Below are positions 10,701-19,222 of a DNA stretch of 29,209 nt, in pieces (the first letter of the stretch is position 1; each line of letters begins with the position of its first letter). Under the pieces are notes generated by a model. That model saw only the letters and a program-made list of their open reading frames with translations. It had not been told where the DNA came from and made no database searches. The position numbers were made by a program, and so were the translations under genes. The DNA comes from an uncultured Acidobacteriota bacterium (GTDB lineage: Bacteria > Acidobacteriota > Terriglobia > UBA7540), in assembly GCA_937900045.1 (NCBI GenBank), contig CALCEB010000058.1, positions 1 through 29,209 of the forward strand, in the 5' to 3' direction.

Positions 10701-11197
10701 TTACGGCCGTTGAGGGGCAAATCGTTCACTTGGGTCGTGTTGATCGTCTGCCCCAACTCCGCAGAGGTTGTTTCCAGATGCGCCGTGGAGGCCACCACAT
10801 TGACCGACTGCACCTCCGTGCCGACTTTCAACACAAAATCAAAGCTCGTCGACTGGCCCACGAATAGCTTGAAAGCCGACTGGCTTGAGGTCGCAAACCC
10901 CTGTTTGCTAACTTGAAGCGTATAGGTTCCCGGATCGATAGCACGGATGGAGTAAAGGCCTGCGGAATTCGTGGTAGTGGTTCGGCCAAAGCCTGTGTCG
11001 ATACTTTTAAGTATCAAGATAGCGCCCGGGATCACTGCGCCGCTCGAGTCCATTACGGTTCCGCTGATATTGGCCGTGGAAAGCTGAGCCCATGCTGGCC
11101 TCGTGCCAGCAAGCGCAAGAACAATGCCCAAAGCCATTAACAGAAGCTTGTATTGAAGAAACTTAAAGTTACTTAAAAAACGATGGAATTGAGTCAT
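7775..11197 (-). CDS. Oar-like TonB-dependent outer-membrane receptor
   Basis: This 1140-residue protein belongs to the large TonB-dependent transporter class expanded in Acidobacteriota. A signal peptide ends near residue 37 (LALAGTRPAWA-Q). Residues about 40-125 are a carboxypeptidase-regulatory-like beta-sandwich (ISGTVMDSSGAVIPGA, GLYSIRAIDPGTYTLQVS). The plug follows, with LNGRNFTELLDLTPGV from residue 162 and a glycine run near 186-192. The rest is a beta-barrel ending in FGLKFYF with the terminal aromatic residue usual for outer-membrane barrels. No SusD-type gene lies beside it. It is surrounded by glycosidases and two TPR proteins, so glycan or oligosaccharide import is the likely role; the substrate is not proven. 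GGAGGT at 11204-11209 supports the start. A good sigma-70-like promoter lies upstream, so it can be transcribed separately from the genes before it. Confidence 0.95.
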   Translation of the reverse strand: MTQFHRFLSNFKFLQYKLLLMALGIVLALAGTRPAWAQLSTANISGTVMDSSGAVIPGAILILKSIDTGFGRTTTTNSAGLYSIRAIDPGTYTLQVSKQGFATSSQSAFKLFVGQSTSFDFVLKVGTEVQSVNVVASTAHLETTSAELGQTINTTQVNDLPLNGRNFTELLDLTPGVSPVSTAQNGGGGGGFVGRSIGTFTFPAVNGQTNRSNFFLMDGLNDENSFVSTYNFAPIVDQIQEFRVESHNDSAEFGQSLGGIVNVVTKSGTNQFHGDAWEFLRNNAFDARNTFFPNVIPFKQNMFGGTIGGPVILPGYNGKNRTFFFAAYEGFRNHTPATSLFNTATPAELNGDFSAVPRQIYNPFTTAPDPNNPGSFIRQPFVNNQIPQSLINPGMLAYAKALFPAPVNTGVPGTNAINATTTLTRQDEASLKLDHQFNESNSLWIRYSGYTQPDTTAGGIPNTFNAIFLHGYQAGATYTHTFSGNAVGSFQFVRESGQDNILALYNSSIPANLWQTAGFSPNFAGGFQTGGPFNPGLSIPGYLGFVNGNTVQDTQFSNVYEYKGDYSIIHGRHTFKMGADFQSNNSASPIYGVSDGFSSFNTGNPEALPGVSTGDSMASYLLGVPASAGRRNVNETEHGGWVDGFYFQDTWQTSSKLTVNIGMRYDFTLMPIYGSLAANNQYVGDLNLQNGTYIVSRVPAACGNGVGAPCIPGGTLPAHVVATPFSNHAIYHNTYDNWQPRLGIAYRLKPNTVIRASFGRFFDNWAAAIQTAQNYEGAWPSIGQLLGQNLNNPEPGAPTPTATAQDPFHLGTSQPLPAATPFNQVQWFMNPYAQNPYSDQWNFGVQHQFGNNTVLNANYVGSESVRTDIGGFNNVALTPGPGNPQSRAPYPYIRPTFYDRSIGRANYNAFQFSLNRSTSKGLTYLLSYTYSKTMDLGADGWYGAEGTAIQNPYNLIYSPAGYDLPNILSESTVYQLPFGTGQKYQSGNKALDHVIGGWQLNGIITLTSGQPYTVFAPGDIPNTGNVTEFANLVGKPNLSNPTPQAWLNKAAFASPAQYTFGNLGRNSLRRDWFRNVDLSLFREFPISESKSLEFRAEFFNAFNNVVYGQPDSTLTDPTFGQVTYQGNVPRQIQFGLKFYF

Positions 11198-11234
11198 GGC
11201 TCTACCTCCCCCGCACTAATTAATTTTCTGCCCC

Positions 11235-11256
11235 AATGCTATATAAATGCTATATA
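11235..11256. repeat. Tandem 11-bp repeat over the receptor promoter
   Basis: Two perfect adjacent copies of AATGCTATATA (11235-11245 and 11246-11256) lie directly over the proposed -10 region of the TonB receptor promoter. This is one helical turn per unit, which would suit two regulator subunits, or it could reflect a slippage-prone site. Confidence 0.8.
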
Positions 11257-11277
11257 ATAGTACTAATGCGATGTCAA
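11249..11277 (-). promoter_or_regulatory. Predicted sigma-70-type promoter of the TonB receptor gene
   Basis: On the minus strand a perfect -35 box TTGACA (11272-11277) is followed after 17 bp by TATAGC (11249-11254). It lies about 50 bp upstream of the receptor start codon. The remaining 11281-11521 holds no gene that I can see. Confidence 0.6.
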
Positions 11278-11521
11278 GAGGATTTTTATAAATAAACTAT
11301 CTGTTTCACAAGCTGAATTTTCAAAGGCCTGCGAATTTACTCAAGTATCGATATCGCGTCATGGGCATCGTTTGATCGATAATCAAGATCATCGACGCCG
11401 ACCCCGCCGTGAAGGACCCGGTGGAACCTGGCGAAACGGATAGGAATCCCCCACATCTTCCACATTGCATCATCCCGTCAAACCAGGATCGATCCGCACC
11501 CCCCGGCTTTATGGCCCGGCA

Positions 11522-13426
11522 CTATGGATGGGCCGCCGGTGGGTTTGCCGCTCCGGGGCTGCCGTGGGCCGCGCTCAGCTTCCGGACCGTATTCCGAACC
11601 TCCGCATCCGAGGGATTGAGCTTCAGCGCCAGGTTCAGTTCCCTCAGAGCTTCGGGAGTATCGCCCTTGCGCGCATCAATCAGACCCAAACTCTTGTGAA
11701 GCGCCGCGCTCTCCTCACAATCGCCACAGAGGCTTACTGCCTGTTTCAGACTGCGAACCGCATCTCCATACTTCGCTTGCTGGGCGAGTACCAAACCCCA
11801 GTTCATATAAGCCTGAATATATTGCGGATTGTTGACCGTGGCCTGCTGAAATTGGGACTCCGCCTCATCCAGCTTTCCTTGGCGCGCCAGCAGGACTCCC
11901 AGGTTGTTCTGCGCCCCGGCAAAAGTGGGCAGAAGGGCCAGCGCCTTCCTGAACTCGCGTTCGGCATCCCCCAACTTGCCCTCTCGGAGGTCGCAAAGGC
12001 CAAGCTGGTTATGAGCTTTTGGAAATTTGGGATCGAGCCTCTCTGCCTGCTCAAGTTCCTGTTTTTCACCAACCGCGTCGCCCAGGCGGGCCAGCGCCAG
12101 TGAAAGGTTGTAGTGAACTTCAGGGCTAGATGGGTCAAGTTGGAGCGACTTCCGGTAGTCTTCCACAGCTTGTGGAATCTTGCCCTTCGCGTAGTCGTCA
12201 TTACCCTGGCTGTTCAGGACCTTGGCACGCCCCTTCACATCCTTTGTTTGCTTCATTTTCTGAAAGGCCTGGAAGTCCCGGCGAGCGGCATTGGGGTGGT
12301 TCGTTTTGCTCATGATCAGACCGAGGTCATACAAGGGAGCGGCTTCATCCGGCTTGAGCTTCCGGGCCTTTTGGAGCTGGCGGGCGGCTTCCGCATTCTG
12401 CCCCATCCGCGCAAGCGCCAGGCCGAGATTGTAGTGAGCGTTGTAATCGCTGGGACTCAGACCGGTAGCCCGGCGCAATGCCGCCACGGCCTCTGGGTAC
12501 TTTCCAAGCTCGCGGTAAGCCTGGCCGAGCACGTCCAGCCCATCGAAGTCATTCGGCTTCTGCCCCGTGTACCGGAGCGCCAAGGGAAGGGCCTGGGGAA
12601 CCTTGTGGATGACCAATAGCGCCTTCGCCTGTGACAGCAAAGCCGCCAGGTTGGAAGGATCGAGCCCCACCGCCTTCTGATATTCCTCGGCAGCCCGGCC
12701 GTAGTCTTGTTGATGGGCGTAAACATTGGCCAGATTGAAGTACAGGCTTGCGTTTCCAGGGTTTGCAGCAATCGCTTGCCGGAAGGCCTTGACGGCATCT
12801 TCATGATCGCCGGTTTTCGAATAGGCCACTCCCAGGTCTGCCTCAATCCTGGAAAGCAAGGCGCCATGAGGCGGCATAGACGAGACACGCCTCAGGTAGT
12901 AAATGGCAGCTTGATAGCGCGATTGGTTGAGTGACAACTCCGCCAAGTTCAAAGCAGCATCGGAGGATTGCGGGTCAAGCCGCAATGCTGCGCCAAAGGC
13001 GGCGACGGCGCATCCAAGTTGCTTCTGCTGCGCGAATGCTGCTCCAAGCGAATTATAGGCTGCGGCGGAAGGCTGCCGCTCAAGCGCAGCCTCGAGCTGA
13101 GATTCTCGCGAGGAGGGGCTTCGGCCTTCCAGACAACTCTTGGGAATCGCATCGGGAGGCTGCCCGGAATCTCGAACCGGGGCGAGCGCAATCTGAGCGG
13201 TGGTCAAAACCAGGGCAGGCAGAATCCCGTTGGTCAGCACCAGCACCCATCCAAGGATCGGGCGGACCGGCGCACGCCCCCTCTTAGCCGTCTTGCCGCT
13301 TCTTCTTATGACAGGATTAGTCCGAACTATTTCGCCTTTTACCTGATGCTGCACCCTTACCATGGTGGTTCTTCCAGTGTAACTTCGCGCTACTTCCCAG
13401 AGCGAATCTCCAGCATCCTCATTCAT
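11522..13426 (-). CDS. TPR-repeat protein with N-terminal membrane segment
   Basis: From the chosen start this is 634 residues: a basic N-terminal region, one hydrophobic segment (ILGWVLVLTNGILPALVLTT) and then about a dozen or more TPR units. Like the longer paralogue at 4698-7394 it has a break with FQAFQKMKQTKDVKGRAK and an LCGDC motif in the last repeats. No enzymatic domain is seen; a periplasm-facing scaffold role is inferred. The start is uncertain. ATG at 13426 overlaps the end of the GH38-like gene by 8 bp (ATGAATGA), which suits translational coupling. An internal ATG at 13363 has a GGAAG about 7 nt ahead. An open frame extends to 13495, deep in the neighbouring gene, and is less likely. 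It is the last gene of the operon starting at the GH29 genes. Confidence 0.85.
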   Translation of the reverse strand: MNEDAGDSLWEVARSYTGRTTMVRVQHQVKGEIVRTNPVIRRSGKTAKRGRAPVRPILGWVLVLTNGILPALVLTTAQIALAPVRDSGQPPDAIPKSCLEGRSPSSRESQLEAALERQPSAAAYNSLGAAFAQQKQLGCAVAAFGAALRLDPQSSDAALNLAELSLNQSRYQAAIYYLRRVSSMPPHGALLSRIEADLGVAYSKTGDHEDAVKAFRQAIAANPGNASLYFNLANVYAHQQDYGRAAEEYQKAVGLDPSNLAALLSQAKALLVIHKVPQALPLALRYTGQKPNDFDGLDVLGQAYRELGKYPEAVAALRRATGLSPSDYNAHYNLGLALARMGQNAEAARQLQKARKLKPDEAAPLYDLGLIMSKTNHPNAARRDFQAFQKMKQTKDVKGRAKVLNSQGNDDYAKGKIPQAVEDYRKSLQLDPSSPEVHYNLSLALARLGDAVGEKQELEQAERLDPKFPKAHNQLGLCDLREGKLGDAEREFRKALALLPTFAGAQNNLGVLLARQGKLDEAESQFQQATVNNPQYIQAYMNWGLVLAQQAKYGDAVRSLKQAVSLCGDCEESAALHKSLGLIDARKGDTPEALRELNLALKLNPSDAEVRNTVRKLSAAHGSPGAANPPAAHP

Positions 13427-16082
13427 CCCCTCTGGGAGGATGGCCTTTATAATTGCCGTATTGGTGCAGGGCGGCCCGCTTGGCCAGGGGCACAAAACGA
13501 TCCCACTCGGTCACTGGTTGGATGGCTTCCACTCTAGACCCAGCCTGAAAACGAATCGTAATGATCTGTTGAGGACGAACCCGAAAGCGGTAAACCGGGC
13601 CTGCGGCGAGTGGTTGGGGGTTCTGTCCACGGAGGTTAGTGAGCGCGGCGCCGCGGTGAGGTAGAAAGAACGACACCTCGGCCTCTCCGGCCAAGCCCAG
13701 GCATTCGATGAGGCGCATTTCAATATATTGGTCCTCGCGGCGAAGCGCCTGGAGGATCAGGTTTTCCGAGGTGCGCACAAAATGCTGGGCGTTGGCTGGG
13801 CGCCGCCCGGATACGGCAGCCGGCGGCGCGTTATATTCCCGCGCCAGGTGCGGCACGCGCGCGTTCCGCCATTCGCCATCACGCGCTACCAGCGAATAGG
13901 CCAGACGATGCGGGCCGCTTCCGCTTAGCCACGGGTTGGGATAGCCGTAGTACTTATCTGTGCAATTGAGCAAGTAAATGATTGGAGTTCTGCCGTCCAG
14001 CTCGCGTCCGCTCAGACCGCGGTCGAAGAGGGCAACCCCACCCCCACCCACCAGTGTGAAATCGATCCAGCGCACGGCAGGCACAATGCCCTTGGTCCAT
14101 CCGTGCAGTTGTGGATTCGGCTTGGACCAGGCTCCGTGGGAAAAACCGTTGGGAATTCCGCGGCGCACTTCGAGGACTTCATCGGCCAGGGGAAACTCCG
14201 CCACCACTACGGTGAGGTTGGGCACGTTTTCAAGCTCCGTCTCAAAATCGATGCGCGGGTGCTCGTGATAAAAGCGCATGACGCGGCGGCTGGGGCCACC
14301 CCCAAAGAACGGGTTTTGGATTTCGACGGTGGTGACAAGCGGTCCGGCGGTAACCCTGAGATGGATGGGCTTGAAATCACTCGAGGAAGCCAGGCGATTG
14401 CGCCCGGAGCGAGGCAGCATGAAGTCGCCGGGATCACCTTGTTGGGATTTGGGCTTTTCCGCCACGATCACATTGGCCGGCCCGCCTAGGATTTCGCGGC
14501 CTGAAGGCTTTAGCTTCAGTCCAACTAACGCGCCCGTGTTCCAATCGATCCGGGCCTCATAGTGCCGGGTGTCGATCGATGCGGGAGGCTCGATGCTTCT
14601 GGATGGCTCCGGAGCTTTGTCAACGAGGCCGATGCCTGAAACGCTGACCGAAGGCAGGGTAAGGCCGCAAAGGGTCTTGCCGTCTGGCAGGCTCTGGCAG
14701 GTTATTCCCACCAGGCTCTTTCCCGCTGGAAGATCGAGAGCCACCGGATCCGTCCTCTGCCAGTTGAGCGGGTTATAAAGCGCCACGCCGTCTCCGGCGG
14801 CGAGCAAGGCGCTGAGCCCGTCTTCCTGCGCTTTGCGGCTGGCCGATCCCACCCAGCTCATGCGGTCCTGAACGTCCCAGGATACGGCGCTCTCAAACAC
14901 CATGCCGCCCGCCGAGCCCCAAAGCGAGTTGCGATCCATATTGAGCATCATCAGAGTCCATGCGCCGTAAAGCGCCTGCGCGGGATAGGAAAAACCGGAA
15001 TGCAGGCTGGCAACGGTGGTAATTCCCTCCGCCGTCTCGAGCGCCTGCTCGTTCGCCCGGTAAAGGGTTTTGACGCGCGGGTTCTCAATCCAGAAAGAGT
15101 CAAAGGTGTAACCCGTGCCGCCGCGCAGAGTGGGAATCCGGATCCTGCCCATGGAAATGGGTTCCACAATTTTATCCAGATATTCGCTGGCGGTGGCGAT
15201 GTGAAGATGCGTCTTGGGGTTCACCCGCTTCCATTGTTTAAGAAATTCGCGCGGGTATTCCTTGTAAAGCGGAGCAAGGCTGTAATCGCCGCTGCCGCCG
15301 AGAATCAAGACCGTCGCCCCCGTTGGTGTCGCCTTCAGTTTTGCCTTCACGGTATCATTCAATTCTCGAAGCTGATCGTCCGTCAACGCTTGCGGGGTCT
15401 TGAACAGTGGCTCAAATTCCGCATAATGTCCGGGGCAGAGCGCCAGGATGCGCGAGCCATCCGGCGACTCGGCCCAATGAATCGCGCTGCCGGTAGGATT
15501 CATGCGCGTGTAAACCATCGCCTCCAAACCCAATCCGGAGCAAATCTGCCCCATCTGGTCATGAGTGCCACACACGTCAATCGTCCAGGCAATGCGCGGG
15601 CTTTCGCCCATCATCTGTTCCTGCCAGCGCAGCCCTTCAATGCCTTCCTTGATCAGCGCTTCGCCTCCAGAGAGGTTTATGGTCATTTCCAGGAAGGTGG
15701 CATTCACCAGTTCGACGCGGCCTTCTTTCGCGCGCTGCTTGATCTCCTCAATTCGCTGTGGCTGAAAATTCATGATGGCGATCATGTTGTCCACTTCGGA
15801 GAGGACGAACTTATAGGTGGGATCATCACGAACGCGGTCCAAGTGATCCAGGTAGCTGTTCGCGCAGTAAACACGCTCGCGGGAGAAATTGGTGAGCCAG
15901 CCGCAACTGGCCGGATGAAAGTTGGGAACCACGTAGACTTCGAGCGGCGTCTCATCCCGAGAGCTGGAAGCTCCGTGGCCAAGAGCTTGGATCAGAGGGA
16001 GGGCGGCGGTGGCGCCGATACTTGTCAGGAAATCGCGGCGCCGGATCGGTGTGTTGGTCTCCCCTTTCATCGATTTTTTCAC
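13419..16082 (-). CDS. GH38-like (alpha-mannosidase-related) protein with Tat signal, altered metal site
   Basis: This 887-residue protein starts with a twin-arginine signal (IRRRDFLTS at 13-21). The body follows the GH38 layout: an N-terminal barrel with VVPNFHPASCGW (51-62), AWTIDVCGTHDQMGQI (165-180) where Asp169 fits the nucleophile, GSGDYSLAP (264-272), a middle helical part, and a long C-terminal beta-sandwich region. In classical GH38 enzymes a zinc is held by H-x-D near the first motif and by the His of NQFHD. Here the first motif reads HPASCGW without the Asp, and the later position reads NMDRN (381-385). Standard alpha-mannosidase chemistry is therefore doubtful. GTG at 16082 has AGGA 8 nt before it; an ATG four codons later (16070), preceded by AGGTGA, is an equal choice. 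It lies 48 bp after a GH29 gene and overlaps the TPR gene start. Confidence 0.82.
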   Translation of the reverse strand: MKKSMKGETNTPIRRRDFLTSIGATAALPLIQALGHGASSSRDETPLEVYVVPNFHPASCGWLTNFSRERVYCANSYLDHLDRVRDDPTYKFVLSEVDNMIAIMNFQPQRIEEIKQRAKEGRVELVNATFLEMTINLSGGEALIKEGIEGLRWQEQMMGESPRIAWTIDVCGTHDQMGQICSGLGLEAMVYTRMNPTGSAIHWAESPDGSRILALCPGHYAEFEPLFKTPQALTDDQLRELNDTVKAKLKATPTGATVLILGGSGDYSLAPLYKEYPREFLKQWKRVNPKTHLHIATASEYLDKIVEPISMGRIRIPTLRGGTGYTFDSFWIENPRVKTLYRANEQALETAEGITTVASLHSGFSYPAQALYGAWTLMMLNMDRNSLWGSAGGMVFESAVSWDVQDRMSWVGSASRKAQEDGLSALLAAGDGVALYNPLNWQRTDPVALDLPAGKSLVGITCQSLPDGKTLCGLTLPSVSVSGIGLVDKAPEPSRSIEPPASIDTRHYEARIDWNTGALVGLKLKPSGREILGGPANVIVAEKPKSQQGDPGDFMLPRSGRNRLASSSDFKPIHLRVTAGPLVTTVEIQNPFFGGGPSRRVMRFYHEHPRIDFETELENVPNLTVVVAEFPLADEVLEVRRGIPNGFSHGAWSKPNPQLHGWTKGIVPAVRWIDFTLVGGGGVALFDRGLSGRELDGRTPIIYLLNCTDKYYGYPNPWLSGSGPHRLAYSLVARDGEWRNARVPHLAREYNAPPAAVSGRRPANAQHFVRTSENLILQALRREDQYIEMRLIECLGLAGEAEVSFFLPHRGAALTNLRGQNPQPLAAGPVYRFRVRPQQIITIRFQAGSRVEAIQPVTEWDRFVPLAKRAALHQYGNYKGHPPRGDE

Positions 16083-16130
16083 CTATTTTCCTGCCTTAGC
16101 GGCGTTCCCAATCGAGTTACCATGGTCATC

Positions 16131-17660
16131 CTACATTGTCATCGTGACCTTAAACACATAAGCGAAGTCGCAGGGCTTGTGGTCTGGCACCTGGACGCTG
16201 AGGGCAGCGGCATTCTGTTTCCAATCAAGTTTCTGGTCCACGCCGATCAGCCGGACGTCTGCGACTTGACCGGGGTTTGCTTCGGAAGATGTGCCGAGCG
16301 ATTCAATCTTGAGGGTTGACCCCGGCCAAGCCATGCAGATGGCATAAACCGTGTCTTTCTTTTGTGTAAATCGCAGGTCCTGGGGGGTGAACTTAACCTC
16401 TTGTTCTTTGAAGTAACCACCCTGCATTTTCGTGGGACCCTCGCCATACACTTTCCACGGCCGCGTGCCATAAATCGCTTCGCCATTCAACGTCAACCAC
16501 TTACCCATGCCGAGCAGAACTGCTTCTGCCTGCTCCGGGATCGTGCCGTCCGGCTTGGGACCGACGTTCAGCAACAAGCAGCCATTCTTGCTGGTGATGT
16601 CAATCAACTCATGGATCAGGCCGCCCGGCGTTTTGAATTGATCGTCTTTGATATAGCCCCAGGATTTCCAACTTACCGAAGTATCCGTTTGCCAGACGTT
16701 GGGCCGGATTTCATCCAGCAGACCCCGCTCGATATCGAGCACAGCAGCTTTTTCTGGATAGGCATCGTGCTTGTAATTCAGCACCACGCCGCGGCCCCAC
16801 TTCTCCGCCTGATTGTAAAAATATGCGCCGAACTCTTTGCGATAAGGCTCAAACTCCGGCGCTTCAAAGCCGAAATCGAACCAGATCAGGTCCGGGCGGT
16901 ACTGGTCTACTATCTGGATGGTTCGCGCGTACCAATCCTGCAGGAAGCCGGGAGAAGCCGTCTGCCGCAGCTCACCGGGCTTGCTGTTGATTTTGGGCGC
17001 GGGCGGATGAGCCTTGCCGTAAAGGCCGGCATAGCGCGGATTGACCGTATCAAAGTGATCGTCAAACGTGTAATACGACCAATCGAAGGCCCGATGGGAG
17101 GAAATTCCCAACCTCAATCCCTGCTCGCGGACTTCGCGTCCCAGTTCGCCCACCACGTCGCGGTGCGGTCCCATCTTGGCGGCCGTCCACCGCGTAAAGA
17201 TACAATCGTACATGGGAAAACCATCGTGGTGCTCGCCTACAGGAACCACGTATTTCGCGCCGGCCCTCTTGAACAAATCCACCCATTGTCCCGGCGCCCA
17301 GTTCTGAGCTTTGAACATGGGGATGAAATCCTTATAACCAAACATCGATTGCGGGCCCCAATGGTCCGCATGCCATTGAAAAACAGGACTCTCCCGGCGG
17401 TACATCAGGCGCGGATACCATTCGCTATCGTGCGCCGGCACAGAATAAACGCCCCAGTGCAGGAAGATGCCAAACTTGGCATCGCGATACCAATCGGGAA
17501 CCTGATATTGGGAAAGCGATTCCCAGGTAGGCTGATACTTTGCCGGCAACATCGCCCCGGCAAAAACCTGTCGCAAATACAGGGCGGGTGTTGCCGCCAG
17601 CCCGGCCCCAGCCCGAGACGCAGTTTTCATAAATTCCCTGCGAGAAGGTTGAAAACGCAT
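16131..17660 (-). CDS. Alpha-L-fucosidase, GH29, Tat-exported (first of three)
   Basis: This GH29 enzyme has 509 residues and would release terminal alpha-linked L-fucose by a retaining mechanism. After the twin-arginine signal (SRREFMKT at 6-13) the barrel shows the family text: KFGIFLHWGVYSVP (62-75), EHHDGFPMYDC (143-153), and LIWFDFGFE (258-266) with Asp262 as the nucleophile, then LLLNVGPKPDGTIP. An extra open stretch reaches 17690, but ATG 17660 is preceded by GAGGAG (minus strand, 17667-17672) at ideal spacing and puts the Tat motif at the usual distance, so I chose it. It is third in the GH29 gene order within the operon, 69 bp after the previous gene. Its sequence is clearly different from the other two, so this is not a recent duplication. 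Exact linkage specificity cannot be read. Confidence 0.93.
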   Translation of the reverse strand: MRFQPSRREFMKTASRAGAGLAATPALYLRQVFAGAMLPAKYQPTWESLSQYQVPDWYRDAKFGIFLHWGVYSVPAHDSEWYPRLMYRRESPVFQWHADHWGPQSMFGYKDFIPMFKAQNWAPGQWVDLFKRAGAKYVVPVGEHHDGFPMYDCIFTRWTAAKMGPHRDVVGELGREVREQGLRLGISSHRAFDWSYYTFDDHFDTVNPRYAGLYGKAHPPAPKINSKPGELRQTASPGFLQDWYARTIQIVDQYRPDLIWFDFGFEAPEFEPYRKEFGAYFYNQAEKWGRGVVLNYKHDAYPEKAAVLDIERGLLDEIRPNVWQTDTSVSWKSWGYIKDDQFKTPGGLIHELIDITSKNGCLLLNVGPKPDGTIPEQAEAVLLGMGKWLTLNGEAIYGTRPWKVYGEGPTKMQGGYFKEQEVKFTPQDLRFTQKKDTVYAICMAWPGSTLKIESLGTSSEANPGQVADVRLIGVDQKLDWKQNAAALSVQVPDHKPCDFAYVFKVTMTM

Positions 17661-17729
17661 TATTCGCTCCTCTTCTAATTCTCTCTCCACCGCGCGGGCA
17701 GGCCGCGGTCGAAATAAATCTTTCGTGCT

Positions 17730-19184
17730 TTAGCTCGTGGTCAATTCCAGCACTGAAACGCTTGGGTCCGGGGCTTGCTGAGGCCCCTCGATTGTTATAA
17801 TCCTGGCGGTTTGTTTAAATTTTAGCGACTGTCCATGGGCCAGCACCCTCACCCGTCTGATTCGTGCTTCAAGTCCCGGGGCTTCCAGCCTGCCCCCGGC
17901 GGGCCAGTCAAATACTTGCAGATAAACCGTATTGCCCTTCGCCGTGGTGCGCCCAAAGGAGAGATCCTGCAAAGGCCCATACGTGGTGCCGTAAATGGAC
18001 TCGCCGTTCACCTTCATCCACTTGCCGATGCCTCGCAGCCGATCCCGGAATTCTGGCTGAATCGTGCCCTCCGGAGTCGGCCCGACGTTCAAAAGGAAGT
18101 TGCCGCCCTTGCTGGCTACATCCACCAGACTGCGGATTAGGTGGATTGTGGATTTGTAGTTGTGGTCATTCTTGTTGTAGGCCCAAGTGTTGTTGATGGT
18201 CATGCAAGTTTCCCAAGGTTTGAATTCGCCCGGCGACGGCATGCCTCCGGGCAAACTGTTGTTGAGCTCGGGATTGGTGCCTTGGATCGCAATTCCCTTC
18301 ACCGGAATGCGCTTCGGCACCCACTGCTCCGGGGTGTCAAAATCGCCTGGAATGCCAATTCGGTTGTTGATGAGCGTGCCCGGAGAAAATTCCCGGATCA
18401 TCCGTGCGAAGCGGTAGCCATCATACTTCTTCTGGTGATCGAGACCATCAAACCACACCACCAGTCCCGGCCCGTAACGGCACAGCAGTTCGCGGAGTTG
18501 CAAGCCCATGTAGTCCAAATATACCGGCCATTCCGGCCGTGTGGGTTGGGCGTGCCACGTTTGGCTGACAGGCTTTGCGGTGTCCCGGTAACCGGGGTGG
18601 TGCATGTCCGGCGGAGAGTAGTAAAAACCTAGCGCCTGGTTCTGGCGATGGCAGGCATCCGCCAGCATCCGCACAATATCCTTTTTGTAGGGTGTGTTGG
18701 TAATCTTGTAATCCGTGAAAGAAGAATCGAACATGCAGAAGCCGTCATGATGTTTCGTCACCATCACCATGTAACGCTGACCGGCATCCTTGGCCAGCTC
18801 AATCCAGGCCTCCGCATCGTACTTCACGGGGTTAAAAGTCTTGTAGAGGTTTACATATTTGTCTTCAGTAATGGGCCATTTGGGGTCCGGTACCATCATG
18901 GGCCAGGAGATTTCGAGGCTGGCTTGCGAAACCGGTCCCCAAGTGATGAACATTCCGAACTTCGCCTCTTGCCAGAAAGCCATTGCCTTCTGCCAGGCTT
19001 CCGTCCTTTCGGGGATCATTTCATTCACGGTGGTCCAGCAAAGCGTCTCCTGGACTTTAGGCGCGGCGCGGCGGGCGGCAGCAGCGTCTAGGGATAGCGG
19101 CGGAGCCAAAAACGCGGCCGTCCCGGCCCCCATCATTCGGAAAAGGTCCCGGCGGTTCGGGTGTTTGGATGGCAGCTTATCCAT
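17730..19184 (-). CDS. Alpha-L-fucosidase, GH29, Tat-exported (second of three)
   Basis: From the chosen start this is 484 residues. The twin-arginine signal is NRRDLFRMMGAG (10-21). GH29 motifs follow: KFGMFITWGP (75-84), TKHHDGFCMFDS (143-154), LVVWFDGLDH (241-250) with Asp246 as the nucleophile, and LLNVGPTPEGTI near the end of the barrel. A C-terminal beta-domain follows. The frame is open to GTG 19220, which sits 2 bp after the stop of the preceding gene; the ATG at 19184 with GAGG about 8 nt before it gives a more normal Tat signal and was preferred. ATG at 19217 is also possible. Tight spacing to the upstream GH29 gene indicates one operon. It should act in the periplasm on fucosylated glycans, with substrate unknown. 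Confidence 0.92.
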   Translation of the reverse strand: MDKLPSKHPNRRDLFRMMGAGTAAFLAPPLSLDAAAARRAAPKVQETLCWTTVNEMIPERTEAWQKAMAFWQEAKFGMFITWGPVSQASLEISWPMMVPDPKWPITEDKYVNLYKTFNPVKYDAEAWIELAKDAGQRYMVMVTKHHDGFCMFDSSFTDYKITNTPYKKDIVRMLADACHRQNQALGFYYSPPDMHHPGYRDTAKPVSQTWHAQPTRPEWPVYLDYMGLQLRELLCRYGPGLVVWFDGLDHQKKYDGYRFARMIREFSPGTLINNRIGIPGDFDTPEQWVPKRIPVKGIAIQGTNPELNNSLPGGMPSPGEFKPWETCMTINNTWAYNKNDHNYKSTIHLIRSLVDVASKGGNFLLNVGPTPEGTIQPEFRDRLRGIGKWMKVNGESIYGTTYGPLQDLSFGRTTAKGNTVYLQVFDWPAGGRLEAPGLEARIRRVRVLAHGQSLKFKQTARIITIEGPQQAPDPSVSVLELTTS

Positions 19185-19222
19185 AAAATTTCGCCTCTTC
19201 AGCCTGGGCTGGGACATCACCT

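Noticed and set aside
13427..13495. N-terminal extension of the shorter TPR protein
   Set aside because: It would overlap the end of the GH38-like gene by 77 bp and precedes a coupled ATG at 13426; no ribosome-binding site supports it.
15000..16319. Long plus-strand ORF (439 residues) over the GH38-like gene
   Set aside because: It is antisense to a clear glycosidase gene with Tat signal and family motifs; a long antisense frame is expected in GC-rich coding DNA.
16362..17678. Long plus-strand ORF (438 residues) over the first GH29 gene
   Set aside because: It is the antisense shadow of a GH29 gene with nucleophile motif and ribosome-binding site; its translation has no family features.
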